Below, piece by piece: positions 43,651-59,559 of a stretch of 64,000 nucleotides of DNA. This stretch comes from Drosophila persimilis (Eukaryota > Arthropoda > Insecta > Diptera > Drosophilidae). The translations under genes were made by a program, and so were the position numbers. The notes beneath the pieces are model-generated. The model was given only the letters and a program-made list of their open reading frames with translations, did not search any database and had not been told where the DNA came from. Numbering within the stretch: position 1 is the stretch's first letter; every line of letters starts with the position of its first letter. The stretch spans positions 25,420,001 through 25,484,000 of the forward strand of contig NW_020825288.1 of the NCBI RefSeq assembly GCF_003286085.1, given 5' to 3'.

Positions 43651-44798
43651 TATTTTTGATTGTATCATTAAAATAGCATACCCGTTGAGGGTGTTCTTAC
43701 ATTCGATTTCGCTCAGTCTGATGTGGTTGAGCAATGCACTGACAAAACTCAAATTATTTTATTGACCATTTGAAATTAGAACTCCGAGCTGATTAACTGC
43801 AAAAACAGAGACAGCCTCATGGGAAAAGCATCTTGACTCTCCAGATATAACCGATTGATATACCTTTTAGATACAATTTTGCTACCTGGTTAGTGTGCCA
43901 TCGTTTTGCCACAAAAAATGCTTCGGTTCTTCGACTGATACCCTAGCCGGTAAATGTGCCTGGAGACGGCTACGAAAACTAATTTCGTATTTTGTCTGTC
44001 ATGCTGTCGGCTCTTTTCTCACCAAAGTTAGCAGTCTAATTTCATATGACCATAAAAGACGTTGCACTTGGAACTATCGTTGTATCGAGATATCGCTATA
44101 TAAAAATCGGCCGGATAATGTGGCCAAGCTTAAATTTGAAAAAATACCACCGGGATATCATTCATTGTTTTAATTTACCTGGCCGAACCAAAATAATTAA
44201 ATAAATATAATTAAATTAAGTAAAAAAATTAGCCAGCATTTAACTCGGCGCATCTGAATAGAACTCTGAACGCCAGCGCTTTAGCTAGGCCGTAAACGCC
44301 GTCGCACGGTGCGACTTTCACTTTTTCCTTTTTGCAAAAGAGAAGATATAAAAAAAACAACAACAATATACAGACGACTACGAAGAGCAGAGCAGAAAGA
44401 CAAGACAGAAAAAGAAAGGAAGAAGAAAAAGCCGAGCCAGCATGAGTGTGGAAAATACAAGACGAGACAACGAAACAAATGCTATGCGATCCAGTTAAGA
44501 AAATCTCTTCGATTCGAGCCCAGAGCTGCTGCGTTAAGGCGAATGTTAAGCAAAATATAAACAAACCATCAGCACTGCCAGCCAGCGTGTGAGGAGCGTT
44601 CGGTGTCTGTGAGTGTGTGAGTGTTATTGTGTTCGTGTGTTCCGTGCACGTGTGTGCGTGCGCTAGTGAGAATTTAAAAAATCGGAAGAGGGCCAGCATT
44701 TCTGTGTGGCTGTGGTGTGTACGTGGTCGGAGCTGCTTAAATTGGGTCAAATTTTGGAATTGCAGCACTAGAGAGCACCCGGAGAAGAGCCAGTGAGG
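43651..44798. other. Intergenic region and 5' leader of the DPP8/9-like gene
   Basis: 43.65-44.2 kb shows no convincing gene. From about 44.25 kb the sequence is likely the promoter and 5' UTR of the peptidase gene. It includes an 18-codon upstream ORF at 44442-44498 (ATGAGTGTGGAAAATAC start). Confidence 0.4.
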
Positions 44799-48621
<3,823 letters not shown>

Positions 48622-50880
48622 GATTCAAAAAGCAACACACGAAACAAGATTACCAGCTAAGGCAGTAGCAGCAACAGCAGCACTCCCCAGCGTCCCATCC
48701 CCTCCTCTCCCATTCAATTAGTTTTACATCATTGTCTTTGTTTTAATTTAATATTTTTGTTGTTCTAATACTTGTTTTTATATGATAAAGAAACGAGAAA
48801 AAACAAACATTATTCGATTTGTAGTAGCGTACGTAGCGTATAACTTAGAAACTTAGAAAGAAAAGATTTAAACTGTAAGTATCCGAAGGAAAAAAACAAT
48901 TTGTTTGGACACTCGAAGACGCTCCCTCCCGCACTCTACTCTGCCCGCCCCAAGCCGCATACTGTAATTAATTTGTATTTATACATAGGTTCTATCCGAC
49001 TTCTATTCCTCCTCCTATACCCACTATCCTATTCATATTTCATCATTTTTTGTATCATTTGCGCAATTGTAAATTTATCCTTTTTTTTAAATTTCTAATC
49101 TTAAGTTTTGTTCTAGTGTATGTGAGTGCGTGTGCGCGTGTGTGTGTGCGTGCTAGAGTGTGTTCCTAAAAAAATAAGAAAAGAAAAAAACCTTCAACTT
49201 GTCATGCCCGTGGAGCAGGCCATCAATTAAATATATATATACACGAATATATCTCTTCGATTAACAATTTGCAATATACATACATAAATCGTTAAATGAG
49301 TTACTCAAGAATCGGCGTTTGCCAGAAATATGAAATATATATGTATTAATGTATGGCTCTATATAAAATAATCATTAATTGTACAACAATACAATCTGAT
49401 AATACATACGAATATATGTATATTTATTGTTTAACAATTAAATAAACAGTTGTGTGTAACCCCCACTGTCTTCTCATTGTACTGCGGTGCCTGGGCTGGC
49501 GCTTGTATTTTGGGGTTTTGAAAGCATATACAGAGAAGGATATGATAAGGGACATTCTTACTTAGGAGGACTTAAAATCATTGTCAACAATTATTAAAAT
49601 ATTATCAAGAAGAGCTGCAAGGCCCAATCAATGCCAAAGAAAGTCAGTCCCTTGGATTTTCTTCCCAACATGTCTTTTATCCCAAACCAGACTCAGTTTT
49701 ACGTGCCAGGAGCTTACCTTTCCAGATTCTACACAAATTGAAGCAGCAGCTATGTCTACAAATAATCAAATGGTGCTCCGCTCCAGATACGACACAACCT
49801 GACGCAGTAGCATCGATACCATCCATAGATTCCACACAGCTTGGTGTTTTAATGAAATTATTGAATAGTTAAAGGTACTATTGCCATCCGGTCTTGGTGT
49901 GGATGGGTTAGAATGTTATTCCAAATCGCCACTGCCCGAGTGTTCTTCCTCGTTATGAATCCAGCTGGAAAGCAGACGACTGGACCAATCGCTGTTCCAG
50001 TCGCCGGCGTCACTGACTTCGGACTTTGTTGGTGGCAGGTCTTACCGTGTTGCCTCTACAACCATTAGCACTCTATTGTATTGGTATTTTGGAAGGGCTA
50101 GAGCCTGGTCATGTGGATTACGCCTAGCAGAGCCTATACTAGCATGACTATCTCGTCTTGATTGGAAGGATACCTGGTATTATCCGGTGATTCTGGTGCT
50201 TCAGCGCAGCTGCTTTCTGCGACGTGACTTTTAGGTGTCCTGTGTCTTTAACTGGCTTGTCGGCTAGCTGCAGTGCCTCCTAACACGGCACTTCAACCGC
50301 CATCTTTTCTTTTGGCTCCTGTGGCATCATCCTACCTTCACCTGCCGTTTCGGTGGATTCGTTTTGCTACTCGAACACCTCCTTTGCTGGATCGAAAGGA
50401 GATGGTATCAAACTGCTGGTTTTTCAACTCATTTTACTCACTTTCTGCTTGTGTCTGCGGTGCCATCTCCGGCTCGTAAAGAGCATCCTTGATTAGAACA
50501 AAGGGTATTTTCATTTTAACAGAGTTCTGGACTTGTTGCGTGTGGAGCGAGATTCGTTGGGATGAACAAAAATTTGAAAATACCGGAGGAACTGGCATCG
50601 ATATTTTGATCCGATATTATTTTCGAAATTTAGGGAATTGTAACGAAATATTAGTTTCAAAATTGGAGTTCTTGTATTCGAATTGGTGCAAAAGTAATAC
50701 AGAAAAATTGTACAAATTATTGCTTATTTCTGCGATATATCGATCTATCGCACAAATCCCTAAGAGGCGAAGGAATTTTCGAGAAAATCATAATTATGAA
50801 CAACAATCAGCATTTCGGTGGCCAGGTAAGTACTTTTTTCCACTTCATAATTCAAATTCCGCGCATATTTCATGCAGCTG
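48622..50880. other. 3' UTR of the peptidase gene, then unexplained intergenic DNA
   Basis: 48622-49460 is AT-rich with GT repeats (about 49122-49152) and an AATAAA at 49441-49446, probably a long 3' UTR. From 49.5 to 50.8 kb I see no supported gene; short frames lack coding character. A DRE-like ATATCGATCTATCG lies near 50736-50749. Confidence 0.45.
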
Positions 50881-50896
50881 AAAGGCATAGAAAAAT

Positions 50897-50995
50897 TTAA
50901 ATGAATGCGTTCATTCCACAACGGCCATCAGCCACGGCCACAGCAAACAAGCAAAATATCAGAACAGTAAGAATACATTTAACATCCAGAAACAT
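50897..50995 (-). CDS. Candidate 32-residue secreted peptide (alternative reading)
   Basis: The minus frame from ATG 50995 encodes a canonical signal peptide (DVKCILTVLIFCLFAVAVA) followed by DGRCGMNAFI and stop. The same frame is open upstream to ATG 51151, where an 84-residue product would place the hydrophobic helix near the C-terminus. It conflicts with the plus-strand reading; at most one is likely real. Confidence 0.2.
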   Translation of the reverse strand: MFLDVKCILTVLIFCLFAVAVADGRCGMNAFI

Positions 50996-51115
50996 TGACT
51001 CCATTACCACAGCTATTTTTGCAGTCTTATATGTTTTCCCGTTTATGTAAATACATTTGTTCCTAGGGACCCCCGTAATCTCCATCCGTTCGGCTTCGTA
51101 TTTATTCCTATGTAG
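50905..51115 (+). CDS. Candidate two-exon small ORF, 50 residues (speculative)
   Basis: Possible exons 50905-50966 and 51025-51115 around a 58-bp intron with a GTAAGAAT donor and a TATTTTTGCAG acceptor. The peptide starts MRSFHNGHQPRPQQTSKISE and ends NTFVPRDPRNLHPFG..FIPM. A further upstream mini-intron signal (CAG|GTAAGTAC at 50825, TTTCATGCAG at 50879) follows an ATG at 50794 and a DRE-like site, so a spliced plus-strand transcript is plausible. The opposite strand is also open over much of this stretch. It may equally be a decayed gene. Confidence 0.2.
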
Positions 51116-51493
51116 CAAGCCTTTGAAAAAGTTTCTATTGTTAAAAGTCATTTTTGAGCATGGTTATTCAATATCAACTTGGGTTGCCAAGCATTAGTAT
51201 TTGTCTGTTCCTTAAAAAAGAAAAGTATAGTTTCAAGATTTGAATAAATTGTTGAAAAGTTTTTGCCAGTTATCGCATTATTGTATCGCCGCGAATTCTT
51301 ATCGGTTGCTACCTTGAATTTTGTAAGCCGGCCGGCAGACTATAATGCAAAATCTACTAGCGAAATTCGACATTTAGGCATTTTCTAGTGGATTTCAGGT
51401 CAAATCTAGCTAAATTCAGCGAATTCCGCCCTTGGTCTGAAATTAAATTATTTTCTCAAGTTGCTTGAATCGCGTGCGATAGTTGCGTCTGCA

Positions 51494-51501
51494 TATCGAT
51501 A
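51494..51501. promoter_or_regulatory. DRE in the D1 promoter
   Basis: Perfect TATCGATA, the DREF-binding site, about 390 bp before the D1 start codon. No TATA box is seen. DRE promoters drive housekeeping and proliferation genes, which fits a chromosomal protein. Confidence 0.65.
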
Positions 51502-51885
51502 GGGAGCGAAGACAGTGGAAATAGAAAACACAGAAAACCGACTCCATAGTGAAGCGTGCTCGTAAGAAAAATCGGCGAGGTAAGGAAATAAAAGCGGCTA
51601 AGAAAATTGAGAATTTTCCCTGAGGAGAGCAGTGCATTTTAGTGAATTAATTTTTTGGAAATTGTTTGTGCACAGATAATACTATTTGCGTTTTTCATTT
51701 CCCAGTTAAACCATTCGAAGACGCACAGTGAAAGACGCAATCGTAAAGAAGCGAAATTTGCTTGCGTGTGTGTGTATTGGTAGGGGACGCCACTGCAGAG
51801 CCGAGAGAGCGCGCGCATTCCGCGAAGAGACGTCTTGCCGCAAGAAAACACGAACAGCAGCAGCAACAGCAACAGCAAAGCAGCC

Positions 51886-52993
51886 ATGGAAGAGGTTTCG
51901 GTAAAGAAGCGCGGCAGGCCCCCAAAGAACCCTGGTGCAAGTCCGAGCGTGGTGGACGCCGCCGCCACGATTCCGAAGAAGCGTGGTCGCCCACCAAAGA
52001 GTGCTAAGGCTCAGCGCGGCCGACCGTCAAAGAAACCAATCAATCTAAGCGAGAGCGAGGGTGAAGGGGATGGTGATGGTGATGACGATTCCTATGAGAA
52101 TGTGGCAAAGACTGTGGCGTCGCCCCAACCGGCGTCCAAGGGCCGCGGTCGCCCACGCATCAACAACTACGATGCTGAGGTCCCAGCTAAATCAAAGACC
52201 ACATCGTCCAAGCGGCGCAAGCTGGGCCGCCCCAGGAAGCATCAGCCCAGTGAGAGCGAAGGTAAGCCTTAGTTTGTGAAAGATTTCCCTTTATTTAAAT
52301 TCCCATATGCTGTTAGATGAGAAGAGCGACGATGATGATGAAGAGGTTCGTCGCCCGCCGGGACGTCCTCCGACTGGGTCCGTCAATCTGAATATTGTGC
52401 GCACCGGACGCGGCCAGGGCAGGCCAAAAACACATGTGGAGAAACGTCCCGCTGCCCCGGCAGCCGAATGGACCGGTGATGGACCTCCACCCAAGAAGCG
52501 CGGTCGTCCAGCATTGAACAAGCAAGCTTATGTGCCAACTGGTCGTCCACGAGGTCGTCCAAAAGTCAACAAGCCTGTTGAGGAGGAGGACGACGATGAC
52601 GAAGAAGAAGAGGAAGATGACGACTCTGTGGAGGAGCAGATCGTGCAGCCTGAGAAACCAGCTGCCGCTGCATCTTCCCCTGTAGTTAAGAAGCGTGGAC
52701 GCCCTGCAGGACCAAACAAGTCGTTGAATGAGGGAGCTCCCAAGCCGCGCGGACGTCCCCCAAAAGCCAATCACAGCGCCTTGAACCACGACCAGGATGA
52801 AGACGATTCCAATGATGATGCCGCAAGCAAGAAACCAGCCGATCGCGCCCGCGCTTTTAATGACGCTTACGAAGGTGCAGCCTCTTCGAAGGATGACTCC
52901 AAGTCGACATGCGACGGCGAGGCCGCCAATGATACCGCCGAAACCGTTGATTGCGAGTCCGATGCCGCAGGTCCCGAATCAGGCACTGCCTAA
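51886..52993 (+). CDS. D1: D1 chromosomal protein (AT-hook satellite-binding protein)
   Basis: Two exons, 51886-52261 and 52317-52993, 350 residues (about 355 in D. melanogaster). It begins MEEVSVKKRGRPPKNPG and contains about ten AT-hook cores: repeated KKRGRPPK, QRGRPSKK, GRGRPRI, LGRPRK, RRPPGRPP, KKRGRPALN, TGRPRGRPK, KKRGRPAG and PRGRPPK. Acidic blocks (EGEGDGDGDDDS, EEEDDDDEEEEEDDD) lie between, as does an acidic tail (DCESDAAGPESGTA). AT-hooks bind the minor groove of AT-rich DNA. D1 coats AT-rich satellite repeats and helps cluster heterochromatin into chromocenters. Runs of Asp/Glu codons make the minus strand appear open, but those are shadows. The frame is intact with a 55-bp intron. 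Confidence 0.95.
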
Positions 52994-53432
52994 GCATCTC
53001 GACATTTATATTAATTTTAGGCATACAACAAACATAAGAATTAATACCTTCGGCACCACAGATCACATAATACATGAAAGGATCCAGAAACTTTCCATTC
53101 CGCCGCCGCCGCCCCCCCCCCCCACACACTCAAATCAGGACAGAACCCTCTATAAATACTTACATATATAGGGCTAAGAAATTTTGAAATCGGAAATGTT
53201 TGTCCCCGTATATTTATTTTGCATATTCCATTGAAGTATTTCAATCGTTTCAAAATGCAAATGCACAATACATCCTATTTCTAAGAAAGAAAAGGTGAGA
53301 AAAAAATGTATTTCCTCTATAATTTTCACTAAGAATTGGTCGAAATGACTACACCGTTTAAAAATTAAAATACACATGTATGTATATGTATTAGAACATG
53401 TCGTGTTTAAATTATGGGCGGGTTATTGATAA
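52994..53432. other. 3' flank of D1
   Basis: Likely D1 3' UTR (a CCGCC/C-rich tract near 53099-53123, AT-rich beyond). No other feature. Confidence 0.5.
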
Positions 53433-53434
53433 TA

Positions 53435-55137
53435 CAGGGGTGGTCAAAAGTATTTACACAACGAGTTTTTTTTTGCATGTTCAATTTCAGGAGCTTTTCC
53501 TGTGGTTGTTGAAAGCTAAATAAAAAAAAAAACTTTTAGGCCAAAAAGATTGATCTACTAGCAATTGAATGAGAGAAGAATTGGAAAAGATAACTGTTTG
53601 TACGAATAAGGAGAAGCAAATTAAGTGATGCTTATCAGTTGTCAAAATTATTTACACACATTTTTAATGCTGCAGAAGTATTTACACAAAACTTTAAGTT
53701 AATTTTTTATTATGATTTAATGATTTTTTTTTAATTTGTTGGATGAATAATAATAATAATGATTAATATTTTGTAATTCCACCTTTGGCATCAATAACTG
53801 CTTGCAACCTGGCTGGTACTGATTCCACTAAGTGGCGAGCATATCCAAGTTCCAATTTCGACCAAATTTCCTTTACTCCCTCGATGGTAACGTCGCGTTT
53901 TCGGTTTTTATCAATTGTTCTTTGTCCTTTAATAAGCGACCAAACATTTTCTATGATATTGAGATCAGGGCTCTGCGCAGGCCAGGGAAGAACAGCCACA
54001 TTGAGATCTCGTAAAAATTTTGTAGGTGCCGATCCCTTGTGGCATGGAGCATTGTCTTGCTGTAAAATCCAGTCGGAGATGGGAAATAGCCTGTCACCAG
54101 ACACAAAAGCATGTTCATTCAGTATAACAAGATACCGGGTCTGATTCAGAGTGCCTTCTATTGGAACAAAGTCTCCAAATCCGTAGTAAGACATGCACCC
54201 CCAGAACATCACTGTGCCTCCACCAAATCTGTTTAATGGTTGCACTGCACTTTGTTTTTTTGCTTGTCGTAGATGCATAAATCTTTTACAGAATGAGCCT
54301 TGGAACTGGAAAGCTACTTCATCTGTCCATAAAACATTGTACCAAAACTCCTTTGGTTTTTTAACGTATTCCAATGCGAATGAGAGGCGTTTTGCTTTAT
54401 TTGCCTCGGAAATTTCTATTATTTTTCGCACTGTATACGTTCGTATGTCGATCTCCTTCAATCTCCGACGTATTGTAGCATCACAGACTTTTTTGCCAAT
54501 CAATTGTTGCGAATCTGCAGACAATTTAACTGGGCTTATCGACGGACTTTTATCGACTATGCCAATTAAACGCCTACATTCCCGTTCATCCATCGCTTGT
54601 TTCCTTCCACTTCTTTTTAAAGTCTGTAAATTTCCATTCGTGTCCTTTTTCTTTTCCAGATTATAAACGGTTTTTCTACAAATTCTGTAAGTTTTGGCCA
54701 GTTCCGACGCTGAAACCCCGCTTGTAAATTTTGTAACGATCTCGGATAGAGTTTCAACAGACAACTCCTTTGTCTTCACCATTTTACTAAGTTAATTTTA
54801 AATTTTAAATTAAATTTACTTATTGCAACTGCAATAAACGAAAAAACGACTGCACTAAGTCAAACCAAGTCTAAGAATAAGCTCTAATTTGCATTGTGTA
54901 AATACTTCTGAAGCAATGCAAATTTGTGTAAATACTTTTGACAACAGTTCACATGCTTCTATTTTTAGCCCATTAACAGTTATTTTTCCAATTCTTCTTT
55001 CAACCAATTCCTAGTAGATCAATCTTTTTGGCCTAAAAGTTTTTTTTTTTATTTAGCTTTCAACAACCACAGGAAAAGCTCCTGAAATTGAACATGCAAA
55101 AAAAAACTCGTTGTGTAAATACTTTTGACCACCCCTG
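53435..55137 (-). mobile_element. Intact Bari-like Tc1 transposon with long IR/DR termini
   Basis: A 1703-bp element with TA on each side (53433-53434 and 55138-55139), the expected Tc1 target duplication. Both ends start CAGGGGTGGTCAAAAGTATT. Inverted repeats extend about 250 bp (53435 to about 53692; about 54893 to 55137) and are nearly identical over the outer 150 bp. Each carries three spaced copies of the core GTCAAAAGTATTTACACAA (left at the tip, 53641 and 53674; right at the tip, 54923 and 54895), the IR/DR layout bound by transposase. The internal gene is full length. Tip sequence, 339-residue transposase and long IR/DR ends resemble the Bari family. High arm identity suggests recent movement. 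Confidence 0.92.
53763..54782 (-). CDS. Tc1/Bari-type DD34E transposase
   Basis: 339 residues, uninterrupted. The N-terminal helix-turn-helix pair (LSEIVTKFTSGVSASELAKT, CRKTVYNLEKK) would bind the terminal repeats. A linker with a basic block (KRSGRKQAMDE) and a second HTH-like region (KVCDATIRRRLKEID) follow. The catalytic domain shows Asp in LWTDEVAFQF, Asp in ILQQDNAPCH and Glu 34 residues later in SPDLNIIENVW, the DD34E signature of Tc1, plus the Gly-rich box RFGGGTVMFWGCM. All motifs are intact, so it may be active. It has lower GC than neighbouring host genes, typical for Tc1 elements. Confidence 0.95.
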   Translation of the reverse strand: MVKTKELSVETLSEIVTKFTSGVSASELAKTYRICRKTVYNLEKKKDTNGNLQTLKRSGRKQAMDERECRRLIGIVDKSPSISPVKLSADSQQLIGKKVCDATIRRRLKEIDIRTYTVRKIIEISEANKAKRLSFALEYVKKPKEFWYNVLWTDEVAFQFQGSFCKRFMHLRQAKKQSAVQPLNRFGGGTVMFWGCMSYYGFGDFVPIEGTLNQTRYLVILNEHAFVSGDRLFPISDWILQQDNAPCHKGSAPTKFLRDLNVAVLPWPAQSPDLNIIENVWSLIKGQRTIDKNRKRDVTIEGVKEIWSKLELGYARHLVESVPARLQAVIDAKGGITKY

Positions 55138-58100
55138 TATAATTATTACGGGCTTGGTTCGTCAGAGCGACTGCCGGAAAAAGAGAGAGACGGTCGCAAG
55201 GAATCTGATAAATTACATATTGGAGCTATCAAAGCATGAGCTAGAAATGTTAATTGAAAAGGGGGCGAAATTTAATTTCATTTCAAAATCGAAGGAGTAC
55301 AGTACCGGGCAGAAGCACCAGAAAAGAAACTATCGCTTAAACGCACTATCGTTTGCATGGCTATCGATTGGTCTGGTTTCGATATGCGGCCACACTCACA
55401 AACAGCTGTTACGGCTCTTTTTTGGCGTTTTTCCTTTGGTGGTTTTGTTTATCGTTCTCTCCGCTTCATTCATTTCAATCGTGTGTAACGAGCGGGACAT
55501 AAAGCAGTTTGTAATATGTAAATTTTGTTCAAATAAGCTAAGGTGTGTGAATATGCAAAATACAGAATATATAGTCGATAATATAAAAAGATAACCCCCA
55601 TATATAGCGTTACAGTATTGCATTCATAAAACAGCAGCAGAATGATATTGAAAATGAATATAAACAAATTCAAAACAGAGGATAAATTAACAATGCTAAA
55701 CAATCTGTGTGTGTGTGTGTGCGTGCGTGCGGGAAAGAACAAGCAGCAAAAGCCGCGTGCTTATGGCAAAAAAAAGTAGCTGTCGGCCGCAAAGCAGTTG
55801 ATAAAAAAACGCCGCAAACAAAAACAAAACAAACACCATTGTGTGTGTATGTATGTATGAGCGATGTGGATGGAAATATATGGCTCTGTGTGTGTGGTTC
55901 TATGGCGTTGGCGTCTAATCAAATTTAGCATGCCTAAAATCGATTGATAAATAATGTATAAACAATTTGAATGGCCCATGCATGGCCGATTTTAATTGAT
56001 TTTGAGAGGGACTTGTAAGAAAATAGAATAAAATAAATGCTGCAATTTATTCGGCTTATTTGTGATAATTTCCTCATTTTGTAAGTGTTCTTTCCAACCC
56101 AAAATCGGGTGAGAATAGCGCCCGTCTCACTCTCCCTCCCGTGGTTTTACCATAAATTAGTATTACATTTAAACAATTCTATGTAAAACGCCGTCTGCTC
56201 TTTCTCTCGTTCTCATCTGACGCTCTCCTCTCTCGCTCTCTTGTTGGACATGCTCTGTTCTCTGGTTCTCTGGAACCAGGTTCTGGTTCTCTCAGCGGTT
56301 CTATTCTTTTGTTGTTGTATTTGCCCTGTGTGTCTTTGCATTTCGCTTTTATTATCGTTCTGCGACGGACGCGACGTTGAAGAATTCTTAGCCGTATTCT
56401 TCTTCTTCATCCTGTGTAAATAATTGTAATTTAAATAACTTAAATTAAATACAAAAGCACACATTAACAGAACTTAAGCGTGTCGTGAATGGTTTTTAAG
56501 TGCATGTGTAAGTGCCAAAAAAAGAAAATGAGTTCGATTCGATTCCCGTATTTTTTCCTCCTGCCTCTTTTTACATTGTCATCATCGGGTTTCCTTTTCG
56601 ACTGCGGCAACCAACGGCGGCGGCGACAGCGTGCCATGTGTGTGTAGAGTGTGTGTATCCAGACCGCTTTTTATATTTAAACAAGTATAAAAATAGTTTG
56701 CAAAAAAAAAACCTGCAAGAAACAAAATTGTTTTTCCCCAAAAGGTAAAAATCAATTAAATTTTTTGGCCGGGTCGCTACCGACTGCGCGGTCACAATTT
56801 CCGACTGCAAACACACATTAAAGAGGAACAGAATATAATGAATATTTTATATTTTAGTGAAATATTTTTCCGATTGTGCGTTCGTGTGCCAGTGCGTGTG
56901 TATTTGTCTGTTTTCTTGGATGTGTCGTCTCATTATTCGCCTTGTCCCATCATTTTCTTCCTTGGCAGCGGCAGCGGCGGCGGCCATTTGGCTGCTTCTT
57001 CTTTTTTCTTACATTTGCACTGTGCGCTCTCTTCAGTGTGTGTGTGCGAGCGAGTGCTCTCTCAATATCCTCTTTCCCTCTCTGGGGACGCTTGCATTTG
57101 TGTACACGAATTTTTCCCAATAAGAATACATTGGTCGCCGTTTAACAACCGTATAATAATAAAAGATGAAATAAATAATGAATTTCTTGATGGAATATTC
57201 AATAATTCAGTTCAATATTCATCAGCTGTATCCTCCCTGAGCCAGCCACGCCCCCTCCTTTGCGCACTCACTCTGCTCCTGTTTCGTTCTCGTGCCTTTG
57301 TTTTTCACATGTCTCTTTTACGGTTTATCTTTATGTTTGTTTTTATATTAAATGTGTGCGTGTGACTGTTCCTGTGTGTGTTTGTGTGTCTTCCAGGGGC
57401 CCCAGCAGCTCTCTCGGAGGGAGGCAACTTCTGCGGTTTTCGCATGCTACTGCTGCTGCACTTGCTAGCTCTGCTCTGCTCGGCTCGGCACGGCACGGCT
57501 CTCTCTGGCCATGTTATGGGGTGGGTGGCCTGGCCAGGAGAGGCTCCTCATAAACAAGCCGACCCACAGACGACAACGTTTCGTTTCGCATAGTTTTTCG
57601 TAACGTAACCTCAAAAGTTGCGGCGCCCTGCCTTCTTCGTTTGCCTGCCTGCCTGCCGCCATTCGTCGTCGTTCCTCGTCTGCTCTGCCGGCTGTCGCCG
57701 CCGTAGTTGCGTCTCCTTCTTGTTGTACCTCTGTTTATATGTGTATGTTAATTCTATATGTTTTCCATTTTCAACCTCTCTCTCCTCTCCTCACCCGTCC
57801 GTCCGTCCACCCACCCCCTTTTTTCTGCTGCCGCTGCCGCCGCTCGCCTTGCGTTGTCTTTTCGCTTTTGATACCCTGTATGTTTATGAGTATCTGCACG
57901 AAAAGCACCCCATATTTCAGGTTTTAAAAATGCAATTAGATTTACATATCTACTTTACCGATCTATACTTTAATAGCAATATTAATACCTGGAAAAAACA
58001 GAACTACTGTACAGACACGGGCTGCAATGTTCTCTCTGCCAACTCATTTATTTTCTTTCATATCATTTAAATAAAAAAAATCAAAGTTAATTGCAAACTG

Positions 58101-59321
58101 TTATCTCACTATTTCGTAATAATAAATCTCTGGGTAACGGGTATCCCAGGGTCGAGCTCATCGCGCTTTTTTCTTTTCTGTATTTTTCGCGCATGATTCA
58201 GCTTTGCGTTGTTCTTGTTCTTGGCTCTGCTTCTTTTTATTCTTGTACGCTGACTATCTGCCCCCCTCCTCCTCCCGTTCACCAATCGTTTCACAGTTTT
58301 GTTATTGTTTTCATAATGAGGAAATCAGTTCTGGCATTTGTTGTACTCATCTTTCTGTCTTAGAAGAATTTTCTTTTATTGAACATTTTCCGTGCCATGT
58401 TTTGTTGCTTGCTGCACCGACTTATGCCACAGGGTAGCAGTCTGTGTCTGCGGCACAGTGGTGCGTGTTTTCAGTGGAGATTGGCTTCTTCTCTGGGCTT
58501 TCCTATGTTCTGATGTTTCATAATTCTGCCTGTTTGACCCCCTTCCAGGCATTGTTGTGTAGGAGACTGGCCCAACATCTTGGACTCTTGGAGACGAGAA
58601 TTAATATACGTTTTCCCCCATCTTTCTCATTGCAGTTTGTGTATATTTTCATCATTAAACGTCGTGTAAATTAAAATTCATCCTAAATATAAATAATAAA
58701 CAACTTCATTCAAAAAGAAGGAAATTTCACAAATTCTCAAATAATAAAATCTGTAAAAATTCAACCAATTTTAACCAGTTTTCATACGTAATTTTTGTTA
58801 AGTCCCAAACAACAACTGTGCAACTGTGTAAAATATTATTCTTAAAATTTGTGTTAAATAGTGTAAATTTCTGTAAAAAAAAAAAAATATATTACATCCA
58901 ACCCCGACAACAAATCCAATAAGTTTTTTTAATATGAAAAAATAAATAAATAAAAACGAAGAAATCTCAAGCAAATGCTGTAAATTAATGTTAAATGTGT
59001 TAGGCTAAAAAGTTGTGCTCCCTAAAACAACAACAACAACAACAACAAAATCAATTAAATAATTTGTGTACAAATAATACAGTAAATACCACTGTGCAGA
59101 GTGCAGTGAACGGATCGATCGAAAGTTTGAGAAGCACTGCAGGTGCGAGATCATAAAAGGGAACGTCAAAACGTAACGTAGCGAGGGACCACGTAAAATC
59201 CGCGCCCTCTCGATCGTCCGTCGTCGTCGGCGGTGGTCGTCGTCGTTCCGTAGTCTCTCTCGCAGTCTTCGTTCTTCACAGTTAGCAATACGCGCCCCCT
59301 CGTCAGCTGCGACAGCTTTGA
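55138..59321. other. Region upstream of pumilio coding sequence
   Basis: About 4.2 kb without a supported gene. Mixed T-rich, GT-rich and simple-sequence DNA; short frames are low complexity. The last several hundred bases (from about 58.9 kb) are likely the 5' UTR exon of a pumilio transcript. An intron acceptor or a promoter may lie near here, but I cannot place either with confidence. Confidence 0.4.
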
Positions 59322-59513
59322 AAAGCCGTCAAAATTGAGCTCTTAACCGCGCCCACCATTTCCATATCGACGCCCTCGCCGCAACACCATCCGCAGCATC
59401 AGCAGCAGCAGCAGCATCATCAGCAGCAGCAGCACCACCACCAGCAACAGCTCTACCAACAACAGCAGCAACAACATTACGGTCCAGCACCACCCTACTT
59501 TCAACACCTTCAA

Positions 59514-59559
<46 letters not shown>

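Noticed and set aside
43895-44173. 92-codon plus-strand frame after the acylphosphatase gene
   Set aside because: No family, weak context and no splice or promoter support; treated as chance.
51762-52007. Plus-strand frame with a Gln run overlapping the D1 start
   Set aside because: Out of frame with D1; the Gln run comes from CAG repeats in the 5' UTR.
56838-58070. Several Phe/Leu/Cys-rich plus-strand frames upstream of pumilio
   Set aside because: T-rich and GT-rich simple sequence; no start context, splicing or homology support.
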